A stretch of DNA of 64,000 nucleotides from Desulfacinum sp. (GCA_014359885.1 JACIYN010000007.1:25991-89990); one strand, 5' to 3'; counted from the stretch's first letter, positions 20,831 through 29,856 are shown. Translations and numbers: made by a program. Notes: generated by a model from the letters alone, not told the origin.

Positions 20831-22348
20831 CTAGCCCGATAAGTGGTCGCACAGGGCCTGGACCAGGCCGGGGATGGTGTATTCCTCGGCCACAACGTGT
20901 ACGGGAACCCCTCGGCTGCGGGCCGTTTCGGCCGTTATGGGGCCGATGCAGGCCACGGTGGTCTTTTCCAGGAGCTGCAGGGGGTCGTGGGCGTCGAAGG
21001 CTTGGAGGAAATTGGTCACCGTAGAAGACGAGGTGAAGGTGACCACGTCCACACGGCCCTCCCGGAGCATTTCCGCCATCCGGTCGGCCCCTTCCGTGGG
21101 CAGCACCGTTTCGTAGGCGGGCACCACGTCCACGCGGGCGCCCCATTTCTGGAGCGTCTCGGGGAGTACGTCGCGGGCCACCTTGGCACGGGGCAGAAGG
21201 ATGCGGGCCCCCTTGACCGAATCCGCCCCCATGGCCTCCAGGATGCCCTCGGCCCTGTATTCGCCGGGAACCACGTCCAATTTCAGGCCTCTTTCTTCCA
21301 ACGCTTCGGCCGTCTTGGGGCCGATGGCGGCCAGCTTCCGCCCGGCCAGGGCGCGAACGTCCTTTCCCGCCGCGAAGAGCCTTTCCATAAAGAAACGCAC
21401 GCCGTTCACACTGGTGAAAATAACCCAGTCGTAGGAATGGATCTCCGACAAGGCCCGGTCCAGGGGTTCCCAACTCTCCGGGGGAGCGATCCGGATGGTG
21501 GGAAATTCCACGCACCGGGCGCCTTTCTCCTCCAGAAGCCTCTTGAAGTCGCTGGCCTGCTCCCGGGCCCGCGTCACCAAAACGGTGCGCCCGAAGAGCG
21601 GGCGCCGTTCGAACCAGTTGAGCTGATCCCGGAGCCGCACCACCTCACCCACCACGATGAGCGCCGGCGGCTTCAGGCCCGCTTCCCGCACCCGGTCCAC
21701 CACGTCGCCCAGGGTTCCCGTCACCGTCCGCTGCTCGGGCGTGGTGCCCCAACGGATCACCGCCACGGGCGTTTCCGGGGACCGGCCGTGCTCCATGAGG
21801 CGCGCCGTGATGTCCGGAAGGTTCTTAACGCCCATGAAGAAGACGAGGGTTCCCACGGCCGTGGCCAGCTTGGACCAGTCGATCTTGGATTCCTCGGAAT
21901 CGGCCCTCTCGTGCCCGGTGATGAAGGCCATGGACGCCGTGTAGTCCCGGTGGGACAGGGGAATACCGGCATAGGCGGGGACGGCCACGGCGGCGGTGAC
22001 TCCCGGAACCACCTCGAAGTCGATGCCGGCCGCCACCAGCTCCTGGGCCTCCTCGCCTCCTCGGCCGAACACAAAGGGATCTCCGCCTTTGAGCCGAACC
22101 ACCACGTGGTGCCTGCCCTTTTCCACCAGGAGCCGGTTGATCCCGTCCTGGCTCAAGGTGTGGTCCCCGCCCTTCTTTCCCACATAGATTCTTTCGGCAT
22201 GGGGCGGCGCGAAAGAGAGCAGCTCTTCGTTGGCCAAGAAGTCGTAGATGACCACCTCGGCCCGCCGAAGGACTTCCACGCCCCGCAACGTAAAAAGACC
22301 CGGATCCCCGGGTCCCGCACCCACCAGATAGACCTTTCCCTTTTTCAC
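20831..22348 (-). CDS. cobA-hemD: Uroporphyrinogen-III C-methyltransferase / uroporphyrinogen-III synthase fusion
   Basis: 505 residues. The N-terminal half is a SAM-dependent SUMT: GKVYLVGAGPGDPGLFTLRG at the start, VVRLKGGDPFVFGRGGEE, and VPGVTAAVAVPAYAGIPLSHR. The C-terminal half, from about residue 255, is HemD (RTVLVTRAREQASDF, then WVIFTSVNGVRFF). It closes the hydroxymethylbilane ring to uroporphyrinogen III and methylates it twice to precorrin-2, for siroheme, cobalamin or the alternative heme route of sulfate reducers. I prefer the GTG at 22348 (after GAGGAC, 13 bp past hemC) because GKVYLVGAG normally begins within a few residues of the start; ATG at 22375 is the alternative. Confidence 0.93.
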   Translation of the reverse strand: MKKGKVYLVGAGPGDPGLFTLRGVEVLRRAEVVIYDFLANEELLSFAPPHAERIYVGKKGGDHTLSQDGINRLLVEKGRHHVVVRLKGGDPFVFGRGGEEAQELVAAGIDFEVVPGVTAAVAVPAYAGIPLSHRDYTASMAFITGHERADSEESKIDWSKLATAVGTLVFFMGVKNLPDITARLMEHGRSPETPVAVIRWGTTPEQRTVTGTLGDVVDRVREAGLKPPALIVVGEVVRLRDQLNWFERRPLFGRTVLVTRAREQASDFKRLLEEKGARCVEFPTIRIAPPESWEPLDRALSEIHSYDWVIFTSVNGVRFFMERLFAAGKDVRALAGRKLAAIGPKTAEALEERGLKLDVVPGEYRAEGILEAMGADSVKGARILLPRAKVARDVLPETLQKWGARVDVVPAYETVLPTEGADRMAEMLREGRVDVVTFTSSSTVTNFLQAFDAHDPLQLLEKTTVACIGPITAETARSRGVPVHVVAEEYTIPGLVQALCDHLSG

Positions 22349-22361
22349 ATCGTCCTCGCGA

Positions 22362-23294
22362 TCAGCAGGAAGCATGGTAGACCGATTCCAGGATCTCGCG
22401 GGCCCCCGCATCCAGGAGCCGCCGGGCCAGATCGCGTCCCGCGGCCTCTTCTCCTCCCGGCGGCGCCGAGGCCGTTTGCCGATAGACGGTCCGCCCGTCC
22501 AGGGAAGCCACCAGGCCCGTCAGCAGCACGCCGTTTTGGGACGCCGTCGCATGGCCTGCAATGGGCACCTGGCAGCCGCCTTCCAAGGTGTGCAGAAAGG
22601 CCCGTTCCGCCGCCACGGCCCGGGCGGTGGATTCATCATGCAGGGGAGCGAGAAGGCGGCGCACGTCATGATCGTCTTTTCGGATCTCCAGCCCCAGGGC
22701 CCCCTGGCCGATGGCCGGCACGAAAAGATCCGGGTCCAGGTAACTGGCAATGCGGTCCCGCCAGCCCATGCGATGGAGGCCCGCCGCCGCCAGCACGACG
22801 GCATCGTAGAGGCCTTCCCGGACCTTTCGAAGGCGCGTGTCCAGGTTGCCCCGAAGGTTCTCGATCCGCAGATCCGGCCGCAGGGCCAGAAGTTGCGCCG
22901 CACGGCGCAGACTGCTGGTCCCCACCACGGCCCCTCGGGGAAGATCCTCCAGGCTCGGAAACCGCTCGGAGACCAGCACGTCCCGTGGATCTTCCCTGGC
23001 CGGCACCACGGCCAGTTCCAAGGGACCGGGCAGTTCGGACGGCACGTCCTTCATGCTGTGGACGGCCAGGTCCACTCGACCGTCCAGGAGGGCCTCTTCG
23101 ATCTCTTTGACGAAAAGCCCTTTGCCGCCCACTTTGGCCAGGGGCACGTCCAGGATCTTGTCCCCGGTGGTCTTGATGATCTCCAGACTCACCCGAAGGT
23201 CGGGCCAGCGAGCCTCCAGCAGGCCCTTGATCATTTCACTTTGCCGGAGAGCCAGCAGGCTCCCGCGCGTTCCAATGACGAGGGTGTTCCGCAC
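22362..23294 (-). CDS. hemC: Porphobilinogen deaminase (hydroxymethylbilane synthase)
   Basis: 310 residues. Motifs: IGTRGSLLALRQSEMI at the N-terminus, VHSMKDVPSELP, GTSSLRRAAQL, NLRGNLDTRLRK, and Cys241 in LEGGCQVPIAGHA, which carries the dipyrromethane cofactor in this family. It polymerises four porphobilinogen molecules and feeds the cobA-hemD fusion directly downstream, with which it forms an operon. hemA and hemB are not in the window. Upstream is a 600-bp repeat region, so the native promoter either lies within it or has been displaced. Confidence 0.96.
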   Translation of the reverse strand: MRNTLVIGTRGSLLALRQSEMIKGLLEARWPDLRVSLEIIKTTGDKILDVPLAKVGGKGLFVKEIEEALLDGRVDLAVHSMKDVPSELPGPLELAVVPAREDPRDVLVSERFPSLEDLPRGAVVGTSSLRRAAQLLALRPDLRIENLRGNLDTRLRKVREGLYDAVVLAAAGLHRMGWRDRIASYLDPDLFVPAIGQGALGLEIRKDDHDVRRLLAPLHDESTARAVAAERAFLHTLEGGCQVPIAGHATASQNGVLLTGLVASLDGRTVYRQTASAPPGGEEAAGRDLARRLLDAGAREILESVYHASC

Positions 23295-23435
23295 GAATCC
23301 CCTTTCTTAAATGGCGAGGCTCATCAGGAGCCTTGGGCGCCGACTTTCGCTTCCATCCTCGGCCGAGTGACGGGATTTGGCCCTTTGGATCTTCCCACGG
23401 ATGGACGTTCCGTCATCCCCGCAAGGGTGAAGACC

Positions 23436-23659
23436 TAAGGAGGCTGTCCAAAAACGTCGCGGAGGATCTTTCTTTCTCGTAGCGCGGCCCTTTAGGGCTG
23501 CGAAAGAACCCCCGAATGTTGCATGGGCCATCGCGCCTTTCTTGTCGTTTCATGGGCTTACGAAGGCCCTTTCCCGCGGGGCTGAAGCCCCACGGCTATG
23601 AAAAGAGGCGCCATAGCCCGGGCTCTTGTCTCGGAGAGCCATTGTCGGACAGGCTCCTA
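23436..23659. mobile_element. Terminal-inverted-repeat element, hairpin-pair type
   Basis: Left end TAAGGAGGCTGTCCAAAAAC, right end GTCGGACAGGCTCCTA. Inside are two hairpins: GCGGCCCTTTAGGGCTGCG near 23483 and CCCGCGGGGCTGAAGCCCC near 23573. It has no coding capacity. It shares its final TAG with the next element. The 140 bp between hemC and this element hold a fragment of the same kind of repeat DNA and no gene. Confidence 0.65.
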
Positions 23660-23803
23660 GGAGCCTGTCTGAAAATGGCGAATTTGCTTTGTTCACCGCC
23701 CCTTCGTCATCCCCGCGAAAGCGGGGATCCAGGATTTCCGGCAAGTTATGGACTCCCGCTTGCGCGGGAGTGACGGTTTGTGGAGTTCTCGGACAGCCTC
23801 CTA
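23658..23803. mobile_element. Terminal-inverted-repeat element, 146 bp
   Basis: Left end TAGGAGCCTGTCTGAAAA, right end TTCTCGGACAGCCTCCTA, giving a clear imperfect terminal inverted repeat of about 15 bp. Inside are two hairpins, ATCCCCGCGAAAGCGGGGAT (near 23710) and ACTCCCGCTTGCGCGGGAGT (near 23753). No coding capacity. A related element starts AAGAGGCTGTCCG directly to the right. Confidence 0.7.
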
Positions 23804-23822
23804 AAGAGGCTGTCCGTTGGCG

Positions 23823-23850
23823 GTAGGGGCGGTTCGCGAACCGCCCCTAC
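23823..23850. repeat. 28-bp perfect palindrome, GTAGGGGCG arms, core GGTTCGCGAACC
   Basis: Arms GTAGGGGCGGTT / AACCGCCCCTAC around CGCG. The same 28-mer recurs at 41472-41499. It lies between the elements and fmdB in a gap (23295-23906) that has no gene. Confidence 0.85.
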
Positions 23851-23906
23851 AGAAATCGCGGCACCTCATCCATCCATTCCCCAAAAGGGCGGCCTTGCCC
23901 AGGATC

Positions 23907-24140
23907 CTAATGGCAGGTGGCGCAACTGCCGCCGGCGCAGCCGGAACAGGAAGAGGCCCCGGAGCCCATGCGGCTGCTGGCCGCCCCCTTGTCACCCCCG
24001 CTCTTGAAGCCGAAGACGGACATGACCCGCTGGGCCTCCTGGGAGCCACAAGACGGGCAAGACACTTTCTCATCACTTCGAAAGACGAGACACTCGAACT
24101 TTTCCGAACACTTGGAACACTCGAACTCATAGATGGGCAT
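23907..24140 (-). CDS. FmdB-type zinc-ribbon protein
   Basis: 77 residues. Starts MPIYEFECSKCSEKFECLV, with a CxxC...CxxC zinc ribbon at Cys8, Cys11, Cys28 and Cys31. The tail is rich in Gly, Ser and Cys (SSCSGCAGGSCATCH), as in many FmdB/putative regulatory protein family members. ATG at 24140 follows GAGGTG; the longer frame adds seven residues without a ribosome binding site. Function in the family is unproven; a regulatory role was proposed from formamidase operons. It is 56 bp after the cyclophilin-like gene and probably co-transcribed. Confidence 0.88.
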   Translation of the reverse strand: MPIYEFECSKCSEKFECLVFRSDEKVSCPSCGSQEAQRVMSVFGFKSGGDKGAASSRMGSGASSCSGCAGGSCATCH

Positions 24141-24196
24141 GGTCGTTTCACCTCGCTGCAACGAATTGTGCCGCCCCCATGGGGCGCGGTCCTATC

Positions 24197-24574
24197 TTAA
24201 GACGCCGCCACGATCCGAACAAGGTCCCCGTCCCGGACGGACTTGAAGACCCCGGGGTCTCCGCACACCCGCCCGACGACGTTCACGGCGCTGGCCGGGC
24301 GAATCTCGTCCCCGCGGCTCATGGGCGTGGGACCGAAAAAGATGCAGAAGGCCTTCCCCGTGGGCCAGTAGCCCAGGTCTCCCCGCTCCACCACTTCCCG
24401 GGCGTCTTCCGAAAGCGGCTCGGAAACGGGAATGGCGAAGTAGATCTCCTCCCCCCAGGTACTAGCTTCCGCCTCCAGGGGCAACGCCTCGGCAATGCGA
24501 CGGGCCGTGGGGGAATCGTTCAATAGGGCGTCCATCAGGATCCCGGGGGCTTCGATGCGAATCTTGGTCGCCAT
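24197..24574 (-). CDS. Cyclophilin-like fold protein (DUF369/TM1367 type)
   Basis: 125 residues. The pattern WGEEIYFAIP then GDLGYWPTGKAFCIFFGPTP matches small beta-barrel proteins of the cyclophilin-like superfamily represented by TM1367. The arginine and other residues of true peptidyl-prolyl isomerases are not evident, so isomerase activity should not be assumed. It starts 9 bp after the DHS-like gene and therefore belongs to the gmhA transcription unit. Function unknown. Confidence 0.7.
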   Translation of the reverse strand: MATKIRIEAPGILMDALLNDSPTARRIAEALPLEAEASTWGEEIYFAIPVSEPLSEDAREVVERGDLGYWPTGKAFCIFFGPTPMSRGDEIRPASAVNVVGRVCGDPGVFKSVRDGDLVRIVAAS

Positions 24575-24583
24575 GGCGTCCTC

Positions 24584-25579
24584 CTAAGTCTCGCGCCCAG
24601 AGGAACGGCCCGGGATTTCGGCGGGGGCGGAGCCCCTCCGGGCGGCCACCGCCTCCTTCACCGCCGCACAGAAGAGCGGGAAGAGGATCTCGTGATGGCC
24701 TACCAGGTGGTATCCCCTTCCCCTTCCCGCCGTGGGCCGTTCCACCACGTTCACGTGCGGCCGGTAATGCCGCAGGAAGTCCATGTTGATGGTGGTGATC
24801 CCGGAAAGATCGTATCCCAGGTTGGCGGCCACGCTTACGGCCTTCAGGAAGACCTCGGGCAGCACCACCGCCGATCCCAGGTTGATGTAGACCCCCTCCC
24901 GGAGCGTGGTCACCAGTCGGCAGAAGACCCGGAAGTCGTAGTGGCTGGCAGCCCCCACGGCCGCACCGTCCATGGACGGGTGCATGTGGATGATGTCCGT
25001 GCCGATGGCCACGTGCACGGTCACCGGGATTCCCAGGCGGGCCGCCGCCGCAAGAAGGCTGAATCGCCCATGGGGCGGGTCGGCCTCCAACAAGGCCCGC
25101 CCCACGGCTTCACCGAACCCGGTCCCGCCGTCGGACGCCCTCTCCTTCACCGCCCCGTTGATGAATTCCGCCGTCTCCCGCGCCATACCGAAACGGCCCA
25201 GGGAAAGATGGGCACCCACGTCTTCCGACGTCTTGCCCGCCAGGGCCATCTCCACGTCGTGGATCACCCCGGCTCCGTTCAGGGCCAGCCCCTTGAGGAT
25301 CCCCGTCTCCATGGCGTCGATGATCACCGGGGCAAGCCCCACCTTGATGGGGTGGGCTCCCATGCCCAGGAGAACGGTCCGGCCGCCCAGGACGGCTTCG
25401 GCCGCGGCGTTCACCGCCTCCCTCAGATCCCTCGCCGCCAGTTGAGACGGCAAAAAGGCGAGGAAATCCGCCAGGCTCCCTCCGGGGATCCACGGTCTTC
25501 CCAGGTCTTCGGCCGCCACCTTGCTGGGGCGATCAAAGAGGCTGGTGGTTCGAACGTCATCAAGGGAAATGGGCTTCAT
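24584..25579 (-). CDS. Conserved protein of unknown function, possibly deoxyhypusine synthase-like
   Basis: 331 residues, soluble, no signal peptide. Notable segments: LLGMGAHPIKVGLAPVIIDA, LALNGAGVIHDVEMALAGKT, VHVAIGTDIIHMHPSMDGAA and a C-terminal GITTINMDFLRHYRPHVNVV. The spacing of glycine-rich and histidine-rich blocks recalls the NAD-dependent deoxyhypusine synthase fold, but I cannot verify the catalytic lysine, so this is only a possibility. It lies 27 bp after gmhA and 9 bp before the cyclophilin-like gene, which suggests a role linked to sugar-phosphate or LPS heptose metabolism. The alternative is a distinct Rossmann-fold enzyme specific to these bacteria. Confidence 0.55.
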   Translation of the reverse strand: MKPISLDDVRTTSLFDRPSKVAAEDLGRPWIPGGSLADFLAFLPSQLAARDLREAVNAAAEAVLGGRTVLLGMGAHPIKVGLAPVIIDAMETGILKGLALNGAGVIHDVEMALAGKTSEDVGAHLSLGRFGMARETAEFINGAVKERASDGGTGFGEAVGRALLEADPPHGRFSLLAAAARLGIPVTVHVAIGTDIIHMHPSMDGAAVGAASHYDFRVFCRLVTTLREGVYINLGSAVVLPEVFLKAVSVAANLGYDLSGITTINMDFLRHYRPHVNVVERPTAGRGRGYHLVGHHEILFPLFCAAVKEAVAARRGSAPAEIPGRSSGRET

Positions 25580-25606
25580 GGTTTTTTTCCGTCCGTCGTC
25601 CCCCCG

Positions 25607-26248
25607 TCAGCAGATCGCCGGGGCCGGTTCCTCCCCTTCCGGATCGTCGGGCTGAAAGACCAGCACCTCGATGAGCTCGCACAAAATGTGGCCCGCCGCG
25701 ATGTGGCCCTCCTGAACCCGTGCTGTCACAGGCGAGGGCACATGGAGAATCCGGTCGCAGTAGATGTCCATGTCCGTCTTGTCCCGGCCGGCGAAGCCCA
25801 GGGTGTGAAGGCCGTGTTCCCGGGCCCAGCGGAGGGCACGCAGGACGTTCTCGGACCGCCCGCTGGTACTCAGCCCCAGAGCCACGTCCCCCGCCTCCCC
25901 CAGCGCCTGGATCTGCTTGAGGAAGACGTCCTTGAAGTCGTAATCGTTGGCGATGCTCGTGAGAACAGACGTGTCCACCGTCAGGGCCACGGCCGGCAGA
26001 GGCGCCCGTTCCATCTGGAACCGATTGATGCATTCCGCCGCCAGGTGCTGGGCGTCGGCGGCGCTCCCGCCGTTGCCGAAGATGTACAGGCGCCGGTGGG
26101 CCTTGAAAGCACCGGCCACCATCCGGGCCATCTCCACGATCACCGCCCCTTGGGATCGCCACAGGCCCTCCACCGCCGCCAGCGACTCACTGAAGGCCCG
26201 ATCCACACGATCCAGAAGGTTCTTTTCGCTTAGGCTCATGCTCATCAT
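25607..26248 (-). CDS. gmhA: Phosphoheptose isomerase (SIS domain)
   Basis: 213 residues. The SIS-fold signatures of GmhA are clear: YIFGNGGSAADAQHLAAEC, then TSVLTSIANDYDFKDVF, LSTSGRSENVLRAL and the C-terminal EGHIAAGHILCELIE. It converts sedoheptulose 7-phosphate to D-glycero-D-manno-heptose 7-phosphate for LPS core. Three start codons lie close together (26248, 26245, 26239); none has a strong Shine-Dalgarno. Other heptose genes are absent here. It sits between the aminotransferase and the DHS-like gene, probably in one operon. Confidence 0.92.
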   Translation of the reverse strand: MMSMSLSEKNLLDRVDRAFSESLAAVEGLWRSQGAVIVEMARMVAGAFKAHRRLYIFGNGGSAADAQHLAAECINRFQMERAPLPAVALTVDTSVLTSIANDYDFKDVFLKQIQALGEAGDVALGLSTSGRSENVLRALRWAREHGLHTLGFAGRDKTDMDIYCDRILHVPSPVTARVQEGHIAAGHILCELIEVLVFQPDDPEGEEPAPAIC

Positions 26249-26314
26249 CCCACTGTGTGGAGCGGCGTGCGCCACTTCCACATCCCGCTCATTGTCATTG
26301 CTGTTCATTCGCGT

Positions 26315-27331
26315 TCATTCGCGGTTTTCTTTCATACTACCGGCGGGCTCGTCCCAGACGGGAGTGCGCACCCCTTGGCCGGATCGAATATCCCCGTGCA
26401 ACATCTCCCGAAAGCGGCGGAACCAGGGACCCGGCACGCCGTCCCCGATGGGATGCCCGTCATACTGGACGATGGGAAGCACATCGAAGGTGGTTCCGAA
26501 GGTCATCATCTCCGCGGCCCCGTAGGCATCTTCGGGCCGGATGTCCGCCTCGCCCACTTGGGCCAGCTCCCCTCGCTCCACCAATTCCCGGGCCAGCTCC
26601 AACATCCGCGTTACAGTGGTGCCCCGCAGAATGCGATCGAACCGGGGCACCAGAAATCGGTTGTCCCGAGTCACGATGCCCACGTTCTCCGTGGCGCCTT
26701 CGCCCAGGAAGCCGTTCTCGTCGATGGACACGGTGAAGTCCACGCCCGCATCCCGGGCTTCCTTGGTCATGAGCACGTTGGGGAGGTAATTGCAGCTCTT
26801 GACGCTGGCAAAATAGGACTTCTTGATGGGGATATGGCTGCTTTTAAGGGTGACACCCTTGGTGAGCTTCTCTTCCGGTGCCTGCTTGAGGCGCGTGATG
26901 ACGATATAAAGCTGGCTGGCCGGACATTCGTAGGGATCCGTGGTGAATCCCCCGGGACCGCGCGACAGGAAGAGCCGCACCAGGCATTCCCGCGCTCCCG
27001 ACGCCCGAACGGTCTGCTTGATGAGGTCCTCCAGGCGGCTTCGGTCCACCGGCCAGGTGAGCTGCGCGATGGCAGCGGATCGTTCCAGTCGGTCCAAGTG
27101 CCGGTCCAGCAGATAGAGGAAGCCGTCCACGCACTTGAACGCTTCGAAGATGCCGTCTCCCCGGTGCACCAGGTGATCGTCCACGGGAATCACCATCAGG
27201 CGGGGATCGGTAAGGATCCCACCGAACCAGGACGAATACATGGCCAGATAATTGACGTGATAAGATTCCTGCTTTTGAAGCAGCCGATCCACGGCGGCAT
27301 CGAAACCGAGAAGCGGCACCTGCCCGCCCAT
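26315..27331 (-). CDS. Class IV aminotransferase (IlvE/Dat/PabC family)
   Basis: 338 residues. PLP fold type IV features: IPVDDHLVHRGDGIFEAFK, the likely catalytic lysine in ASVKSCNYLPNVLM, and EGATENVGIVTRDNRFLVP. The substrate cannot be told from sequence: branched-chain amino acids, D-amino acids or aminodeoxychorismate are all possible. ATG at 27331 has GGGAGG just upstream. The last six codons (MKENRE) and the stop are written in the repeat phrase TTCATTCGCGGTTTTC found in other gaps, so the original C-terminus has been replaced or extended by repeat DNA. Confidence 0.88.
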   Translation of the reverse strand: MGGQVPLLGFDAAVDRLLQKQESYHVNYLAMYSSWFGGILTDPRLMVIPVDDHLVHRGDGIFEAFKCVDGFLYLLDRHLDRLERSAAIAQLTWPVDRSRLEDLIKQTVRASGARECLVRLFLSRGPGGFTTDPYECPASQLYIVITRLKQAPEEKLTKGVTLKSSHIPIKKSYFASVKSCNYLPNVLMTKEARDAGVDFTVSIDENGFLGEGATENVGIVTRDNRFLVPRFDRILRGTTVTRMLELARELVERGELAQVGEADIRPEDAYGAAEMMTFGTTFDVLPIVQYDGHPIGDGVPGPWFRRFREMLHGDIRSGQGVRTPVWDEPAGSMKENRE

Positions 27332-27512
27332 TCCATCCTCCCTCTTCGCGGCACCCGAAACATCGAACCCGCCCTTGTCCGAAAGAACGCCTAAAAATAG
27401 ACAAGCGGCCTGCGATGTGCAAGCCGTCATTGGGATTTTGTCCTTGGGAGACCGTGGCGGGCGATGTTAAGAAGACGCAAACGGTGCGAAGGCAGGAAAG
27501 GAAACGGAAGGC

Positions 27513-28184
27513 ATGATCCATGCCCTGATTTTTGACTTCGACGGCACGTTGGCGGAACTGCACCTGGATTTTTCCATCATGAAGGAGCGGATCGCCGCCT
27601 TGGCCGAAACCTACCTGAACCGGCGACCGGGTCTCTCGCCCATGCCCGCCCTGGAATGGATCGAGCATCTGGCCCGGCGGATACCCGGGGCCGACGGCGC
27701 GGCGGAGGATTTCCGGAGAGCCGCCCACGGCTTGGTGGTGGACATGGAACTGGAGGCCGCCCGGCGGGGCAAGCTCTTTCCCTACACCCGTACCATCCTC
27801 AGGGACCTGCAGGTGAGCGGAGTGCCGACGGCCGTCATCACCCGCAACTGCAGCTCGGCCGTCCGGCATGTCTTTCCGGACATCGACCGGCTGTGTTCCT
27901 GCTTCCTGGCCCGGGATCACGTGAAAAACGTCAAGCCCCACCCGGAACACCTGGAAAGGGCGCTTGCCCTGCTGGGTGTGGAAAAGGAGCGGGCCCTCAT
28001 GGTGGGGGATCATCCGCTGGACGTCGAAACGGGCCGCCGGGTGGGAACCTTCACCGCGGCGGTCGCCTCCGGCCGGGTGGGCATGGACGCCCTTCGGGCC
28101 GCCGGGCCCCACTGGGTCTTCCGTGACTGTAAGGTGCTCCTGAGAGAATTGCGGCGCCTGAATCTGATTCCTCCGCCGGCGTGA
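27513..28184 (+). CDS. HAD-family hydrolase (phosphoglycolate phosphatase-like)
   Basis: 223 residues. HAD motifs in order: FDFDGTLAE with Asp8 and Asp10, VITRNCSS as motif II, KNVKPHPEH supplying the lysine of motif III, and ALMVGDHPLDVETG as motif IV. The helical cap between motifs I and II fits subclass I, as in Gph and pyrophosphatase PpaX. Substrate is not determinable. It stands alone on the plus strand, divergent from the aminotransferase with 181 bp between the two start codons. Confidence 0.88.
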   Translation: MIHALIFDFDGTLAELHLDFSIMKERIAALAETYLNRRPGLSPMPALEWIEHLARRIPGADGAAEDFRRAAHGLVVDMELEAARRGKLFPYTRTILRDLQVSGVPTAVITRNCSSAVRHVFPDIDRLCSCFLARDHVKNVKPHPEHLERALALLGVEKERALMVGDHPLDVETGRRVGTFTAAVASGRVGMDALRAAGPHWVFRDCKVLLRELRRLNLIPPPA

Positions 28185-28591
28185 AGCGACCGGCGTCGGG
28201 ACAAAGATTGCCCCCAAGGAGGTTTACTGGTGGTGAGCGGTGGGTGTGGGGACGGTGCGCGAACCGCCCCTACGAAGGCATCGGCTCATATGAAAGAGAA
28301 CCGCCAATGAACGCGAATAGACGCAAATCTTTTAGTTGTAGGAACTGCGAAGGCCGCAACGAAGGTGCCCGGCCATGCAAGGGGCGCGCAGTGACTCATA
28401 GAGAAGGGCATATTGCGGCGTTCCGACAATGGCCCTTGCTCCGGCCCGCTTTTTCATCCATGCGGGGTGGCGAATCTCGCCATGACCGTTAATCGGGAGG
28501 CATCGGTTAAGGGGAGTCCACAACGGGCCGGGCAGGCAGGGCCCCGGCTTTTACCGGCAGGCGGGGAGCGAGAAGGGAGGACAGGTCGGCC
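28185..28591. repeat. Degenerate repeat gap before the PAC2 gene
   Basis: No gene seen. Contains a half-decayed GTAGGGGCG-type palindrome at 28250-28273 (only the right arm CGAACCGCCCCTAC intact), the phrase AACCGCCAATGAACGCGAAT (a relative of TTCATTCGCGGTT read in reverse), and a GCGGGGTGGCGAATCTCGCC module near 28460 shared with the 12.3 kb and 29.6 kb gaps. Confidence 0.6.
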
Positions 28592-29452
28592 ATGGAGATG
28601 ACACCGCTGGTGCCGAATCTGCGCGCCGAGAAGGCGGTTGTAAGCTTTACGGGATGGCCCGATGCAGGCGGGCTCAGCTCGCGGATCCTGGAAGAGGTCA
28701 ACCGCCTGGAGCCATGCCTGCAAGTGGCCGTGTGGGACCTGGAAGGCTACTGGCACACCTCCGAACTGCGCCCCCATGTGGTGATCCGCCACGGGCGCGT
28801 TCAACACCTGGAATGGCCTGAGTTCCGGACCTTCATGCCCACCGACGGTTCCAGGCCCCCGTTCTTCCTGGGGATCGGCACGGAGCCCTCCCTGGGCTGG
28901 CGCCGGTTCAGTGTCCAGCTCCTCAAGACGCTGAAGGAATGGGGGTGCCGAGAGATTCTGCTTCTGGGCAGCCTCTACGACCAGATCTTCTACGATGAAA
29001 TCCGCATCTCCGGGCTGGCCCACGACCCGGAAGGCTACAACCGGCTGCAGGCCTGGGGCTGCCAGCCCGCCGAATACGAGGGCCCCGGCGCGATTCATGC
29101 GCCCATCCTGGAAGCCGCACCGCACCTGGAGATTCGGGCTCTGAACCTGTGGGCCCATGTACCCTTCTACCTGAAGGAGCCCCATGGGCTTCTCCTGCAC
29201 CGCCTGATGGAGATTCTGGGTGACTTTCTGGAACGCCGCTGGGACCTGACGCACCTGGAAACCGCCTGGCGGGACCAGGAAAAGGAGATCGAGGAGATGC
29301 TCTCCCAGGATTCCTCCCTGGCCGAGCAGATCAAGGCGTTGCAAAAGGAAGACCCGGTGCGGCCCGCCGGGGATGCCCCCGACGGCGGCGCCCGGGTGAT
29401 CCGCCTGGACCGCTTCAAGAAGAAGGACCCTCCCAAAGGCAAAGGCCGCTGA
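28592..29452 (+). CDS. PAC2 family protein (proteasome assembly chaperone-like)
   Basis: 286 residues. The N-terminal 220 residues resemble the PAC2 domain: VVSFTGWPDAGGLSSRILEE, FFLGIGTEPSLGWRRFS, ILLLGSLYD and a central conserved GAIHAPILEAA. The C-terminal tail is charged and probably helical (RDQEKEIEEMLSQDSSLAEQ), ending in lysines. In archaea and actinobacteria the domain occurs near proteasome-related genes; bacteria without a proteasome also carry it, with unknown function. The gene is isolated between two repeat gaps. The start ATG at 28592 is supported by GGGAGGACAG upstream. Confidence 0.8.
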   Translation: MEMTPLVPNLRAEKAVVSFTGWPDAGGLSSRILEEVNRLEPCLQVAVWDLEGYWHTSELRPHVVIRHGRVQHLEWPEFRTFMPTDGSRPPFFLGIGTEPSLGWRRFSVQLLKTLKEWGCREILLLGSLYDQIFYDEIRISGLAHDPEGYNRLQAWGCQPAEYEGPGAIHAPILEAAPHLEIRALNLWAHVPFYLKEPHGLLLHRLMEILGDFLERRWDLTHLETAWRDQEKEIEEMLSQDSSLAEQIKALQKEDPVRPAGDAPDGGARVIRLDRFKKKDPPKGKGR

Positions 29453-29856
29453 CATCATCCGGCGGTTCCGGCCGATCGGGCCCCTTCCGCAGTCCTTCTT
29501 CCCACCAACCCCCATCACGAAGCCGCTGTGACAATGAAAGATGAAAAGCGCCTTTGAAAAGCAGGCCGCTGTAGGGGCGAATGATCATTCGCCCCTACAG
29601 CCCATGGGCATGGTCGGTGCAAGTTCACGCTTCCTATAAAGGACCAGGGTGAGGTCCTCACCCCGCCTGCATGAAGGAGCCTGGACCGGGGCGCTGTGAG
29701 CTCTGTGGAGCTTTTTCCTCTCTGTGGGAGTGCCGCAAGGCGCGATGAGGTGGTGGCCGCAACGCCACGGAGTGGCCGACCACCCGTTTCGCGGCTTTCG
29801 CCGCTCCCACACCACGTTCGTGCCTCATTCGCGTTCATCCGCGGTTTCCATCCACA
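29453..29856. repeat. Composite repeat gap between PAC2 gene and thiD
   Basis: No gene seen. Contains a 32-bp perfect palindrome at 29569-29600 (arms CTGTAGGGGCGAATGA / TCATTCGCCCCTACAG), a GTGAGGTCCTCACCCCGCC module, the hairpin pair GGGAGTGCCGCAAGGCGCG ... CGCGGCTTTCGCCGCTCCC (29727-29811), and TTCATCCGCGGTTTCC next to the thiD stop. Same module order as at 12.2 kb. Confidence 0.8.
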
